From Pedinophyceae sp. YPF-701 (taxonomy: Eukaryota; Chlorophyta; Pedinophyceae): a stretch of 64,000 nt of DNA. Shown here in pieces: positions 11,883-22,767 of this stretch (its first letter is position 1; every line of letters starts with the position of its first letter). The DNA lies in contig CAJZHL010000005.1 in the NCBI GenBank assembly GCA_916048055.1, forward strand, positions 124,001 to 188,000, given 5' to 3'. The position numbers and the translations under genes were made by a program. Under the pieces are notes generated by a model. It ran no database searches, was not told the DNA's origin, and was given only the letters and a program-made list of their open reading frames with translations.

Positions 11883-12991
11883 TCACCGGAACGAGCACGC
11901 ATCGCACGAGTACAGGAACACGCCGTTGCCGGCCTTGGCCGAGTAGCTCTCCGTGCCTAGGTACAGGCGCCGGCGGCACTCGCAGCACTCGGTGGTGATG
12001 AACGAGCCCTTCGGGTACTGCGCCTCGAGCCCCGGGACGAAGTTGTATCCGTTCGTGGAGTACCACAGCCGCGTCCCGGGGATCTGGCCAGCGAAATCCG
12101 CCTCGCACACGCCGCACGTGCGCCAGTCCTGGTCGCCGCGGTGGTTCCTGTCCGAGTGGTGCGTGCCGCAGATCGTGTACCGCTCGTGCGACCGGTGGCA
12201 GAACTCCCGCGAGTAGCTCATCAACTCGTACTCGTCGTCACGGTCGCACACCCACTCCCCGCAGCACGCCGTGCGCTTCAGCGGCGACGTCCGCCCGCAG
12301 ATGCCGCACTCGCGCGGCCCGTCGCGCGCCGGCGCGTCCGCGACCCCCGCGGTGCCCAGTGGCTGCCGCGCGAGCATCTGTTCGTCGGTGAACGGGCAGC
12401 CCCACAGCCCTAGTCTGGCAATGTGCTTGCACTCCTTCTTGTGCCGCGGCCAGTCGCTCTGCGCGCGCGGGAGAGAGCGCGCTAGCCGATCAGTGCGCGT
12501 TTGAGCGGCGGTGGCGGCAGGGGCGTCGCGTGGGCTGCGTGGGGAGTGCCGGGCACCTTCTGGCACTCAGTTGAGCAGTACATGACGCATGTACAACGCG
12601 AGCACTTCCTCAGGTTCTCCCTGCAATGGGTGGAAGTAGAACTCACTTCAGAGGTGCGTTGCAACCCCCCGGAGTGCGTCATGCCCACGTGCAGAGACGA
12701 ACCACCTCTCCGTCCTAGGTCTTGTGGCCGCCACGGCGGTTCACGGCACGCGCAGGGCGACTATGCACGCTTTCAAGCAGACGACTGCTTCGGAGCGACT
12801 GTCGGCGCATCGGACAGCGGAAACCGTCCTCGGAAATGAGCATAAAACGGAGATGCTTGCTTCCAGGCACACCTCGCGTTGCATCCCTCCGCCTCGCAAC
12901 GTTTCGGGATCCACACGAGCACGTCCTTCTTCTCGTTGCGCTGGCTCGAGCCCGGCACCGGAGCGCCCGAAGGCTTCACTGCACGGTGCAT
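11883..12991 (-). CDS. MYND-type zinc-finger protein, paralogue 4
   Basis: Exons 12873-12991, 12557-12620 and 11883-12458 give 252 residues, the shortest copy. Exon 1 starts at the ATG at 12991 (MHRAVKPSGAP) and holds KRCEAEGC. Exon 2 gives KCSRCTCVMYCSTECQK. Exon 3 starts SDWPRHKKEC. The Cys-rich domain follows the family pattern (CGICGRT, CCGEWVCDR, FCHRSHERYTICGTH, DWRTCGVC, NGYNFVPGLE, CCECRRR). It ends at CDACSFR, shortly after the final Cys pair. Donors are gtgtgc and gtgccc (both GT). It is the 5'-most gene of the array and divergent from SAS-6 across 470 bases. Confidence 0.85.
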
Positions 12992-13462
12992 GATGCGCCT
13001 CGGCACATCGTGCCCTCCCTCCATGCCCGCAGCTCCGCAACAGCACACCACGGTCGAACGAACGCGCGATGCATGTGCGGGGCATGCCGGGCGCGCCCGA
13101 CCCTCGACGGCGCTTGCAGGTCAGAGCCCGCCTGAACCGCATGACAGTCGGAGGGGGACCGACTACGGACAGGCCCCGCGTGCGGCCCGATAAGGGCGTT
13201 CGCGCGGGCGTCGACAGGGCACTTCTGTCGCCTCGCGTGCGAACATTCGCGTAGAGTCCGGGGACAGGGACGGCGCGGTCCGTGCGACGAGGGAAATCGA
13301 ACGCGCTGCTCGTCGGCCTCCGTCCCGCGCAGGGCCTGCTCGCGACGTGTGGGGGCGCACGACGCCCGAACGGCGCCGACCTGTGTCCACAGCACCGGTG
13401 AATTCGTAGCGAGCGGGCGCTCATCGGCTGTCGTCGCCGGGTCGCAGCGGTAGCGCGGCACG
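12992..13462. other. Divergent promoter spacer (MYND 4 / SAS-6)
   Basis: About 470 bases between divergent starts. No TATA-like element and no supported gene seen. Confidence 0.5.
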
Positions 13463-16074
13463 ATGAGCTGGAGCCAGCCTCCCGACTACATGGACACGCT
13501 CCGGGTCGTGTACGAGCACCCCGTGCCCGTCCGGCTCAAGAGCCCCGACCAGGCCCTCCGCACCGAGGAGGCCACCATGCGGATATCGCTCGGGAAGACC
13601 AAGGGCGGCCACGGACAGCAGGCACGCACCCGCTGCTTCCCCGCCCCGCCACAGCGCCGCCAGCCGGCCCCGCGCGCCCGCCGCCCCCCGGGCGCCGTCC
13701 CATGCGCCCTCCATCCCGCCCGGCGCCCCGCAGGTCCTGGTGCTGCAGCTGTCGAGCGAACTAGACCCCTACTTTTTGCATTCCATGGAGGTCACGGAGG
13801 ACGACTTCCAGCACCTCAAGGCCGACCAGGGCATCCTGGTGGACTTCAGCACCTTTCCGGGCAAGATGATCGAGCTCCTCGAGCTGTGCATTTCCTCGGG
13901 CAGCCAGGAGACCCCGCGCTTCCAGGCCGAGCTGCGCTCCCACGCCGGGGACTCCAAGTTCGCCGTCGTCGAAACGAACCAGTTCAAGCAGCTCACGCAC
14001 ATCTGCCTGTCCTTCCGGCCCGGCTCGGACGCGGCCATCAAGCACTACCTCGCGACGCGCCTCGCGGAGACCAAGGAGGAGCGCTCGGGCCTCTCTGCGC
14101 GCCTCCGCAGCACCCAGCAAGCGCTCGACGTGTCCCAAAAGGAGGCCGCCGAGGTGTCCGAGGAGCTCCAGAGGTGCGTCGCGCACCACACGAGCCCCCC
14201 GCGCAGGAACGCCGGGCTGTTGCGGCGGGGCGTCGGCGGGGGAGCGCCCGCCCCGGACACGCAGCCCAGAGTGGCGGGAACGCCCGCTACGCGCCGCCGC
14301 CGCCCCGCGCGCCTCGTTGCGGCACGGCTCTCGCTTGCACGTGCGACGGGCGACCGTCCGGCGCGGCAGGTGCGCCGGTGCGCGGACCCGGACCGCCGGG
14401 CTGCGCGGGGAGCGTAACGCGTCGTGCACCCTCGCCCTCGTGCCGCGCAGGGAACGCGACGAGCACGCCCGGAGACAGACGTACTGGGAGGTCGACACGC
14501 AGACCAAGCTCACGGAGGCGCGCGAGCAGCACATGCGCGAGGTGGAGGAGCAGCGCCAGGCGCTGGACACGGCGCGCGAGGCGTCCGAGGCGAAACTGAA
14601 GGTCGAGCTGCAGCAGGCGCAGGACAAAGCCACGCAGCTCGACTCCCAGGTACCCCTCCGCCCGCCCCGCGCCGAAACGCCCCCCGCGCCCCCCACGCAG
14701 CACCACCCGTGTTGCATGGCACACATGACGAGTGACGCCCCGCCGCGCGTGGCCCGCAGGTCCGGGAGCTGCTGGACCAGAAGTACGCGCTCGACACCAA
14801 GGTGTCGGAGCTGTCGTCGCGGCTGGGGAGCGCGGAGGGCGAGCTGCGCGCCCTGCGCGACGAGGCGGCGCGTCTCAAGTCGGACAATGCGCGCATGGCC
14901 AGCGAGGGCCACGGGAAGGACAAGGCGGTGTCGGGGCACCTCGTGGAGATCAGCGGGCTCAAGCAGGAGGTCAAGGCGCGCGAGGAGCTCGTTGCGAGCC
15001 TCAGGAAACAGCTGCAAGACCTGGAGCGGGGCAACCGCGCGCTGGAGAAGACGTGCGAGGACCTGCGCGGGAGCAAGAACGCCGCGGACGACCGGGCGGC
15101 GCACGAGCGCGCCGAGCTGGACAAGGCTGCGCAGAAGGTGCGGCGCGGGGATGCGATGGCGGCGCGGACTCGTGCGCTGCGCTGCGCTGCGCGGGCGTTG
15201 CGTGCGCGCGGGAGCGTCGCGCTGAGCGGGCGGGGTGTGGGCGCGCGCTGCGGCGTCGCGTGCGGCCGCGACCGCCCGTGCGCGCGGGTCGAGACGCGGT
15301 AGAGAGCCCCCCCCCCCTGACGTGTGTTTGCGCACCGTGCGTCGCGTCGCGCAGATCGAGCAGCTCGAGTCGGACGGCAAGGCGGCGCGGGCGAAGCTGA
15401 AGATGAAGGAGGCGGTCATCGCGCAGCACGAGGCCACGATGGCGGAGAAGCAGCAGCGCGTGGAGGCCCTGACTCGGGAGGTCGGGCAGCTGCAGGTGGC
15501 GCTCGACGGGGAGCGCGGCGAGAGCAAGCTGCTCAAGGAGCGCGTCGCGGAGCAGCGCCGGAAGCTCGACGAGTCGCAGTCGCTGCTGCAGAGCAACCAG
15601 CAGATGATCCAGTGGCTCAACTCGCAGGTTACGGAGGCGCAGCTCGGGCGGTACGCGTCCGCGTCGTCGCGGTACACCTTCCGGACGACGGCGAACGTGC
15701 CGGCGGCGGCGGGGGCCGAGGCGCCGCGGAGCGGGGGCGCGCCGGCGCCGACAACGCCGGGCGCGGCGGGGGCGGGGACGGGGGGCGCGGGGACGACGAA
15801 GCAGACGTTCGGGCCGCTGGCGGCGAAGTACGCGGCGATCGCGAGCGCGCGGCCACCGACGGCGGGCGGCGCGGGGGGGTACAGCTCGTACTTTGGTGCG
15901 CCACAGCCCCGGGGGGGGTCTCTGCCGGTGCCGACGTCGCTGAGCGTGCCGATGACGCTGCCGATGGCGACGATGCCGATGGCGACGCTCGCGCCGCCGA
16001 CCACGTCGGCCGGGGGCGCCGAGGGCGGGGGCAGTGGCGGTGCAGTGCAACCAAAGGATGTGGCCGCACACTGA
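13463..16074 (+). CDS. SAS6: Centriole cartwheel protein SAS-6
   Basis: Self-assembling protein whose head dimers build the nine-fold cartwheel of new centrioles and basal bodies. Exons 13463-13621, 13734-14173, 14451-14649, 14760-15137 and 15355-16074 give 631 residues. The N-terminal head (about 1-170) contains PYFLHSMEVTEDDFQHLK and ILVDFSTFPGKMIELLE, the signature region of SAS-6 and Chlamydomonas BLD12. A long coiled coil follows (about 170-475). The conserved C-terminal motif MIQWLNSQVTEAQLGR lies near 475-490, then a Gly/Ala/Pro/Thr-rich tail. Intron 1 begins CAG|GCACGC at 13622. There is no GT within reach, and joining at GC puts the β-strand VLVLQLSSELD where the family has it. A C/T tract precedes the last acceptor. 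Implies a flagellated stage. Confidence 0.92.
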
Positions 16075-16590
16075 GGGGCGCGAACGGCGGCCCCGTGCGG
16101 CCCCGGGTTGCTGTTGACGCGGGACGCTGGCGGGCGGGGAGGCACGGGGGCGCCGCGCCGTGTGAGGCATGAGCGACGCAGGGGGGTGTCTGTCCGTGTC
16201 GGCCGAGTCAGGCTCGCCCAGCAGCGGGCGCGCGGGGAGCCATTCGGCCTGCGAACCGCCGGCAACGAACACACGGACACTCAGGCGACACGCGGTAGAC
16301 CTTTGCGCCGCATTGTGTCCCGCGATCCCGCCAAACACACACGCGCGACCGTTCAGCAAGCCAACAGACGTGCGCGATCCTGGACCGCGGCCGCCGCGTA
16401 CTTCGCCCCAAGGCGCCGTGCAATCGGACGGCATAGGCCTGAGAGCGTGCTGCGTCGTCGGGAAGCGCTGTCGGACCAGATTCGGCCCGCAACGGCGCGC
16501 CGAGTGCATGTGAGGCTGCGGAGAGGCCCCAGACACAATCCCGGCCCTCCGACCTCGGTTCCGGCGCGCGCTGACGCTCTCCGCCGCACC
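16075..16590. other. Spacer between SAS-6 and the membrane protein gene
   Basis: About 515 bases holding the SAS-6 3' end and the promoter of the next gene. An open frame runs into the next gene from upstream, but its composition (Arg/Ala/Thr) does not support an extended N-terminus. Confidence 0.5.
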
Positions 16591-18441
16591 ATGACCCCCC
16601 AGATGGGCGGCACGGTCACGCTGTGGGCCGTCGCGGTGCTGGCCCTGCTCGTCGGCGCGTGCGCCGCGCACCCGACCAGCGGTGGCAACTCAACAGGCAT
16701 AGGGGCGGCACGGGACCTGGGCGACGTCGTGCCGACGTACGGGGCCTGGAACGCCCTGGACAAAGCCGAGGCGTCCTCGCAGTGCCAGCTCGACGGCCCC
16801 TCGTGCGCTCTGGACGTCGCTGTGTCGAGAAAGCTGCTGCAAGCGGTACGTCCCTCTTTCATGTCTAGAATTTCGCGCTTCGGACGAGATTCCCGGCTCG
16901 CCGCGGAGCCTGGACCTTTGTGCGGTGGCGGGCAGGCGGTGCGGGCGCTGCGTGGCCGCACAGGGCGTTTCGGAAAGCTAAGAGTCATATTGTATTGTCT
17001 CGAATGCCTGCGCAGTTCGGCGCGCCGTTCAGCACGCGCGCCCCGCCGGCGACGCCCGCGCCGCAAGTGGACTGTCCGATCGAGGTGGACTGCAGCGGCA
17101 ACGGGTCCCCCACGCCCGGCAAGTGCACGTGCAATTGCGACAGCGGGTGGGTGACGGACCCAGAGCGGAACACGCTCGACCTGGACGCGCCGTTCTGCGA
17201 CGTGCGCGAAGACGACCTCCAGTCACGCACCGGCGGCTTGTCGGAGCGCGAGGTGGGACGCCCCTGTCTTGTCAAACCACAAACAATGACTTTTTTTCCT
17301 TCTGGCTTTCTCGAGCCGACTCGCCTCGGCCGCCCCGTTCCGCAACGGCATACGCAAGCACACCAGCACCCCTTCGCGCTGGTGGGCCCCGCAGCGGAAC
17401 GCGACGACCAGCGGGGAGGTGGTGGTGTCAGGCAATCAGTCCTCCGCCAAGGCGATGGACCCCACGAACTGGACCTTCTCCGGCGTCGGGCTCTTCGTCT
17501 TCGTCGTCCTCTGCCCGCTCGTCCTCATCATCGGCTGCCTCACGTACCGCAAGCTCAAGAAACGCGGCCTGGTGGACAAGGTCCTGCTTGCGGTGCAAGA
17601 GCGCAACCTGCAGGCCGAGAAGGGGAGGCGGGGCCGCGGGCGGCGGTACAGCGGGGACACGCTGTCGGAGAGCGACGTGAGCTACTCGGTCGACAGCGGG
17701 TGGGACCGGCGCGGGCGGCGTCGGCGCTCCCACTCGGCCCACTACGAGTCCCGCGCGCCGCCAGCGATGCTCGGCTGGGGCGGGCCGCTGGCGGCAACGA
17801 TGCCGGTGCACCCGGGCGTGGGCGCGGCGCTGAACTCGACGATCGCGGGCGCGCAGCTCGCGCAGACCGTGGCGCTGACTCAGGGGGGGGGGTTCGGGTT
17901 CGGGGGGGCGCCGACGCCGACCAACACGCAGCACCTGGCCGCCACGGTTGGGCCGCAGGGCCTCCACGCGAGCTTGCTCGGGCAGACCCTGCCTGCGGCC
18001 ACGGTTGGGCCGCAGGGCCTCCACCCGAGCGTGCTCGGGCAGACCTTGCCTGCGGCGTCCCTGGGAGCGACGATGGCGAGCGTCACGCCGCCCACGCCCG
18101 CAGTTCGGACGCACGGCGGTCTGCACGCGACGGTGGCTGGTGAGCAGCAGCAGAGGAGGCTTGCGGCGACGATCGCCTCCACGTTGCCGGGCGGGGGGGG
18201 GTTGCCGCGGCTGGGTCAGACGCAGGGACCTGCGGCGAGGTTGGGGCAGACGGTGGCGCGCGGGGGCGCGGGGGCGGGCCGTGCGGCGCTCGCGCGCACG
18301 TACGCGGGCGCGCGCGGCGTGCAGGGCCGGTCGGCGCACGCAGCGAGCGCGGCCAGCGGGGGGGACTTGTTCGAGAGGTCCTTGGGGGGGTCACGGGGGG
18401 AGTCAGGGGTCGAGAAGTGGCTGCGCGAGACGCACGCGTGA
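16591..18441 (+). CDS. Type I membrane protein with Cys-rich ectodomain and repeat-containing tail
   Basis: Exons 16591-16845, 17016-17252 and 17395-18441 give 512 residues. The ATG at 16591 is followed by a clear signal peptide (TLWAVAVLALLVGACAAHP), which decides the start. The ectodomain has a compact EGF-like cysteine cluster (CPIEVDCSGNG, GKCTCNCDSGW, FCD) and an N-glycosylation-type NAT and NWT. One membrane span (GLFVFVVLCPLVLIIGCLTY) comes next, then a basic cytosolic juxtamembrane region (RKLKKRG). The long cytosolic tail, rich in Gly, Ala and Thr, carries repeated ATVGPQGLH..LGQTLP units. Topology suggests a cell-surface receptor or adhesion protein. I recognise no named family. Exon 2's donor (GAG|gtggga) is weak but phase-compatible, so that junction is the least certain. 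Confidence 0.7.
17941..18054 (+). repeat. Two-copy 57-bp in-frame tandem repeat
   Basis: The unit from 17941 is repeated from 17998 with a few substitutions and encodes 19 residues (ATVGPQGLH..LGQTLP..). Degenerate relatives (ATIAS, LGQTQG, LGQTVA) continue downstream, so the tail appears to have grown by repeat expansion. Confidence 0.85.
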
Positions 18442-18509
18442 CGGACATCGCGAGTGCTTGTGACGTGAGGGAGAAAGATGGAGTCAACGATGACATCCAC
18501 GCGTCAGAA

Positions 18510-18517
18510 TATAAAAG
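18510..18517 (+). promoter_or_regulatory. TATA-like element upstream of the TFIIIC-subunit gene
   Basis: TATAAAAG lies in a locally AT-rich patch, 222 bases before the ATG at 18740. Plausible core promoter; not demonstrated. Confidence 0.4.
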
Positions 18518-18739
18518 TATGATATGTTTGCGTCAGTCAGACGGGCTTTCTTTGTGCGAGTCGGGCTGTGGGGATGGTTGCGCGCGCCCGGCGGCGCGAG
18601 CTGCACTCCGGCAGCGGACGTTCCGTGCTGCGGCCCTCGTCTCCGCAGCACGCACGTGTGGCTGCGCACCTGCGCACTGTCGAGGCGCAGATTGTGATAG
18701 CTCCGGGGGGAGTCGCGCTGCCACGTCAGCTGGCGTGCG

Positions 18740-19571
18740 ATGTCAAGCTTCGAGTACATCGGCACTGAGCTCGTGTTCCGAGAAAAGGCCGCAGACGGCG
18801 CGGAGGAGACCGTTCAGTATGTCGTGGTGCAACTGGGCGATGATGACGCTCTGAAGCCCGCGCGAGCGGCTCTAGAGCACGGCGCGTCGTTCAGGATCAC
18901 GGGTGAGGCAGATGGCGATGTGTTGCGGGCCCGGAACGCCGCTCTCGGGGCCGCCGTTGAGCGCCGTCCCGCGAGCGCTGCCAGCGCTTCGCGCCCCCAG
19001 TGGCGCGGGTCGCTCCCTGGCCGCCACACGGCCGTGACCGGTCGAGCGTTCCCGCTCCCCGCGACTGACATGATATGAGTTCCGAGGTCCTCCGCTTCGC
19101 TGCGTCCTTCATGGTCCCTGCGATGCCCAACCAGCGCCCCTATCCTCCTTCACAGCCACTTCGTGCTCTCCCGGCAACGCAGGAGTCGAGACAGGTGCTC
19201 CTGAAATGCACATATCAACCGGCATCGTCCTCGAGGGCCGCGTCGAGGAGACCGTGGGCCAGTACGTCGTGTTCGCGCGAGACGCCAGCACACAGGCTGC
19301 GGCCCCTGCGGCAACCGCCACCGCGGACGCCGCCGGACCGTCGAGCGGCGCGATGGAGGCCGACGAGGACCCGGGCCAGGAACGCTCCGCGGACGCCGCG
19401 CCCCCCGCCGCGGTGCTCCGCGAGGGGGGAGTGAGGTGGGTTTGCCACTCGGAATGCAAACTCGTGTTCTACCGCGCCAAACCCGCGCCCGCGCCGCCGC
19501 CGCCGCCCGACCAGCAAGCCGGACAAGCGGCCGAGCGAGGGGCCGCGCCGAACCGCGAGGGCGCGGGCTGA
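18740..19571 (+). CDS. TFIIIC triple-barrel-domain protein (GTF3C6 / τ55-like)
   Basis: A probable small subunit of transcription factor IIIC, which binds internal promoters of tRNA and 5S genes for RNA polymerase III. Exons 18740-18902 and 19183-19571 give 183 residues. The pattern across the splice junction matches the triple-barrel domain: YVVVQL, then FRITGVETGAPEMHISTG, then VLEGRVEETVGQYVVFA (family: GIDT, F.G..E[DE]T.GT...F), and after an acidic Ala-rich insert CHSECKLVFYRAK (family: C.T.K.L.F). It ends in a low-complexity Pro/Gln/Ala tail. Splice phase 1 with gtgagg donor. Assignment rests on motif memory and the domain order, so it is likely but not certain. Confidence 0.65.
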
Positions 19572-19818
19572 CTCTTACGACGCCGGGACATATGCGTCGC
19601 GGACCCCCATGGACAACGTTCCCTCCTTGCCTAGGGCCTAACGCACCGAGGAAACGCCCAGCCCATCGCCTGATAGGCCCGCGCAAGTGTGAGCAGGTCG
19701 CATCGATCGCGCCCCGTGCCCCTGCTGTCGGAACCCCCCCGCACGTGCGCGGCGACCCCAGCCCTCGCAACGCCACCGCTCACACGCGGGAGCCACGCGG
19801 CCGCGCCCTGCGCGCCGC

Positions 19819-20539
19819 TCAGCTGCTCTTCCGCTCCCCGGCTCCGGGCAGCTCGCACGCCTCGTCCGTCTTGCAGCTGCGCTTCTCCGCCAACACCGTC
19901 GCCAGGTCCGGCCGGCCCGTGACGGGCAGGCGGTACTTCGCCCAGACGCCGTAGACCTTGTTCGCGGCGGCCTCGACCCACGGCACGCGCGTCACCGCGT
20001 ACACCCAGCCCAAACCGACCGCCTCATACAACAGCCTGAACACCTCAATGTTGGTCACGATGCGACCGTCCGCCGTGATCGCGTGGATCTCGCCCATCGC
20101 CTCCTCGAACGAGATCCCGCCGTTCTTCTCCGCGCTGCACCGGGACGCAACGGCCGCGCACGTGGGCGCGCGGCACGCACAGCCATCGTGCTGCGCGCAC
20201 GTGCCGGGGCCGGCGCTGCGGAACTTGCCTGTAGTCCGGGGAAGCGATGTCGACGAAGTCGATCTTGCCGACGCCGGCGTCGCGGTTCCGCAGCATGTCG
20301 ACTTCGCGCATGCACAGGGGGCAGTCGCCGTCGTAGAGCATGCGGATCTGCCACGAGGGCGCGGACCCGTCCGACGTGAGCGACGTGGGGTCGACCTTGG
20401 CCGCGGGGGCGTCCTTGACCTCGGTGGACGTCGCACGCGCTCGGATCGAGGCCCGCTGTGGGTGCGCTACGCTGCGCAAGGGCGCGCGGACGGCCGCGAG
20501 GCGCGCCGAGGGCCGCGCAAGGGCGCGCGCCGCGAACAT
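19819..20539 (-). CDS. Plastid-targeted DCC-family (DUF393) thiol-disulfide oxidoreductase-like protein
   Basis: Exons 20229-20539 and 19819-20134 give 208 residues. An N-terminal transit peptide rich in Ala, Arg and Ser (starting MFAARALARPSARL) leads into the DCC signature LYDGDCPLCMREVDML, with its redox CxxC, then FVDIASPDY, GGISFEEAMGEIHAI, FRLLYEAVGLGWVYA and WAKYRLPVTGRP, all typical of the plant family. Members are presumed plastid thiol oxidoreductases with poorly known partners. The intron starts AG|GCAAGT (GC donor). A GT alternative one codon downstream is possible, but the GC junction gives the same loop length as plant homologues, so it is preferred. Convergent with the TFIIIC-subunit gene and divergent from the ankyrin gene. 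Confidence 0.88.
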
Positions 20540-20909
20540 GTCGTGATGTCTGGCTGGACGAGCAGGACAGGGACGCACGCGGTCGTCACGGCAGGCGAGA
20601 ATTCGCTCAAGCTGCGAGGAGCCACGAGCGTTCAGTGCGCTGCAGCAACGATAAGGCCGGTGAAGAGAGGCACCAACCACTTCAACTGGCTCTCAGTCGC
20701 CAAGACTGCCTGGGCGTCGCGGTCGGGGCCGCGCTCCTGCCCGGAGGAGGCCCCCCCGCCGCGAGTGGTGGAGTGGGGGCGTCGACTCTCGACACAGGGG
20801 GCGTCGGTCCTCAGCCCCGGTTCGCTGGCGTCGATGGCGCCGCGCGGCAGGGCCCGCGGCACTTGCGAGTCGCACGCTCGCCGTGCGCGTCGCCGTCGCG
20901 GGCAGCACG
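20540..20909. other. Divergent promoter spacer (DCC / ankyrin genes)
   Basis: About 370 bases between divergent starts. Nothing recognisable beyond overlapping unsupported frames. Confidence 0.5.
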
Positions 20910-22014
20910 ATGCCGCTGCACGACGTCGCGCGACGGGGGGATGTGGGCGCGGTGTGTCTGGAGCTCGCCCAGGGCGCAGGTGCGGCGCTGCGGCGCGTGC
21001 TCTTGGTCGGAGCGGCCCCTGGGAGCCGCCGGCGGGTCCGCCGGGTCGTCCCTGGGGAACGTGCGCGCTGACAGAAGGGGATACTCGACTGAGTTTGATT
21101 CGCAGCGGTGGACCAGAAGGACAAGCACTCCAGGACGGCGCTGCACGTCGCGGCGTACGCGGGGCACGTCGAGGTGATCAAGGCGCTGCTCGAGAGCGGC
21201 GCGAACGCGAAGGCGGCGGCCATGGACAGCACCAACGCGCTGCACTTCGCCGCCATGAAGGGGCACAGCGAGGCCTGCAGGGCGCTCATCAACGCAGGTG
21301 GGCCTCCTCCTGGCTGTTTCGTGCTGGTGCGGCGGTGATCCGACGCTGCGGTGCGTGCGGTGGGCGCGTGGGCAGTGGTGCACATGAGCGGTCCTCGGCC
21401 GCTGCTGCGGGGTTTCACGCAGCTGCCTGGGGTTTCCTTGGTGTGCAGGTGTTTCTGTGAATAGTAAGACGCGCAAGGGCATGATGGCGCTGCATTTTGC
21501 GTCCCAGGGCGGCCACAAGGAGCTCGCGCAGCTGCTCCTCAAGCGTCGAGCCAACGCTGGCGCCGCGAACGCGCGAGGGCAGCTGCCCTTCGAGCTCGCG
21601 AAGGGAGAGGAACTCAAGACTCTCCTGCGCGAGGCCGCTGCGACAGCAGCTCAGCACGGAGACGGCGCGGCGGAGGACAAGGCACAGGAGGAACCGCCAG
21701 CTGCCGCCCCGCCCTCCCCCGGCGCGGCCGCGGTCCCAGACGACGACGACAAGGCCGCATCAAAGGGCCCATCTCTTTTCAGGAAGCGCGGCAGGCAGGA
21801 GAAGGCGAAGGAAGCCGCGGAGGCCGCGCCCCAGGCGGACGCCGACACTCCAGACGGCGGCCTCGACGCGGACCCGTCGCTGGGCCTGCCTATGAACTTC
21901 GGGTCCGCGCAGGACGCGGGCGGCCAGGCGAAGAAACGCAAACGCCCCGCTGGCAGCAAGGCCGGCGTGCAGGCGGGAGGTCCAGTGGGGCTCAGTTTCG
22001 ACGGAGAGATGTGA
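20910..22014 (+). CDS. Ankyrin-repeat protein with Lys-rich C-terminus
   Basis: Exons 20910-20979, 21106-21297 and 21449-22014 give 275 residues. The start is the ATG of MPLHDVARRGD, itself the opening of an ankyrin repeat. Successive repeats follow: DKHSRTALHVAAYAGHVEVI, then DSTNALHFAAMKGHSEACRA, then KGMMALHFASQGGHKELAQL, and a final degenerate one (ARGQLPFELAKG). The introns, all phase 1, fall between repeats, as is common in modular ankyrin genes. The C-terminal half is charged and disordered, with a nuclear-localisation-like cluster (KKRKRP) near the end. Ankyrin repeats bind other proteins; the partner is unknown. No plastid signal is seen, so a nuclear or cytosolic location is likely. 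Confidence 0.82.
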
Positions 22015-22767
22015 CTCGCGCTGCTGGAACGGCCCGGGCGGGCGTGCGCGCGCCGGGCGCGCCAGGCGGGGCGCGGGGGGGCGCTGTTGTTCTGCTATGA
22101 ACACGCCAGACTATGGAATCTGCGCTGTGTAGATGCGGGCGTTTGGTGGGCGGTACGTGGCCGATCTGGACCCGCGTGGTGCGGTGCGGGCGCGCGGGGC
22201 GGCTGGCGGGACGCCGCGTGTTGCTGCAATGCAGGCACCCGTCTGCGATCGCCGCTGCGGTGTGTTTGGCGTTGGTGGCCCGGGCGGCGGCGCTTCTCGC
22301 CTGGGCGCGACGTCGAGGCGGTGGCTGGGCTGCGACGCGGCGGCGCAGGGTCGGTCCTGCCGGCCCTGGCCGCGAGCGGGTTGCTGACGTGTGTGGAAAG
22401 ACCTCCGGGGTGTCCACTTCGTCCGCCGGGCGTGTACGGGCGATCATGGCGCGGTGTGCTGGGACTCTTCCGAGCTTTGGCTGAGTGAACTCGCGTCTCG
22501 CGTCGCAGGACGTGGACCGCATTGGTCGCTGCAAGGACGTGCGCTCAGCAGTGCGTATTCGCAACATAAGGCGTGCGCCCGGCGACAGTGCAGACCTACC
22601 GCCGACGCAAGTGAGGCCCCACCGGTACGTTCACTACCGCATGTGCCGGATGGAGAGCGCCATGGCTCGTTTGGGGGCTGGAATGCGTTTGCGCGGGGCA
22701 ACTACCAGCAACCCAGGGAATGCAGCGACGTGGCCGACACTCTCTGTTTGCACCCCGTTCCGTGCAG
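22015..22767. other. Upstream region of the first F-box-like/LRR gene
   Basis: About 750 bases. The part from about 22390 resembles the region upstream of the second LRR gene (about 25270 onward), so it belongs to the duplicated unit. It includes a relic of the first coding exon and its intron (donor gtacgt at about 22627, acceptor at 22766-22767), but the start codon of the homologous exon is not preserved here. Confidence 0.55.

Larger units (their letters stand above)
6490..12991 (-). repeat. Tandem array of four MYND-domain paralogues
   Basis: Four genes in the same orientation, each with three coding exons split at identical positions: after the first Cys pair (phase 2) and after the CQK motif (phase 0). 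Exon 2 is exactly 64 bases in all four. Spacing of about 1.8-2.2 kb between starts and conserved splice sites point to repeated unequal crossing-over. The proteins have diverged well beyond recent copies, with no long identical DNA blocks seen. Confidence 0.9.

Noticed and set aside
13761-16280. 839-codon minus-strand frame over SAS-6
   Set aside because: Antisense to SAS-6 head and coiled coil; no recognisable motif.
16108-16590. In-frame upstream extension of the type I membrane protein
   Set aside because: It would bury the signal peptide in the interior; the ATG at 16591 directly precedes a textbook signal sequence.
20214-20228. GT donor (CAA|gttccg) for the DCC intron in place of GC
   Set aside because: It would need an unusual cggag acceptor and shortens a loop that keeps plant length when the GCAAGT donor is used.
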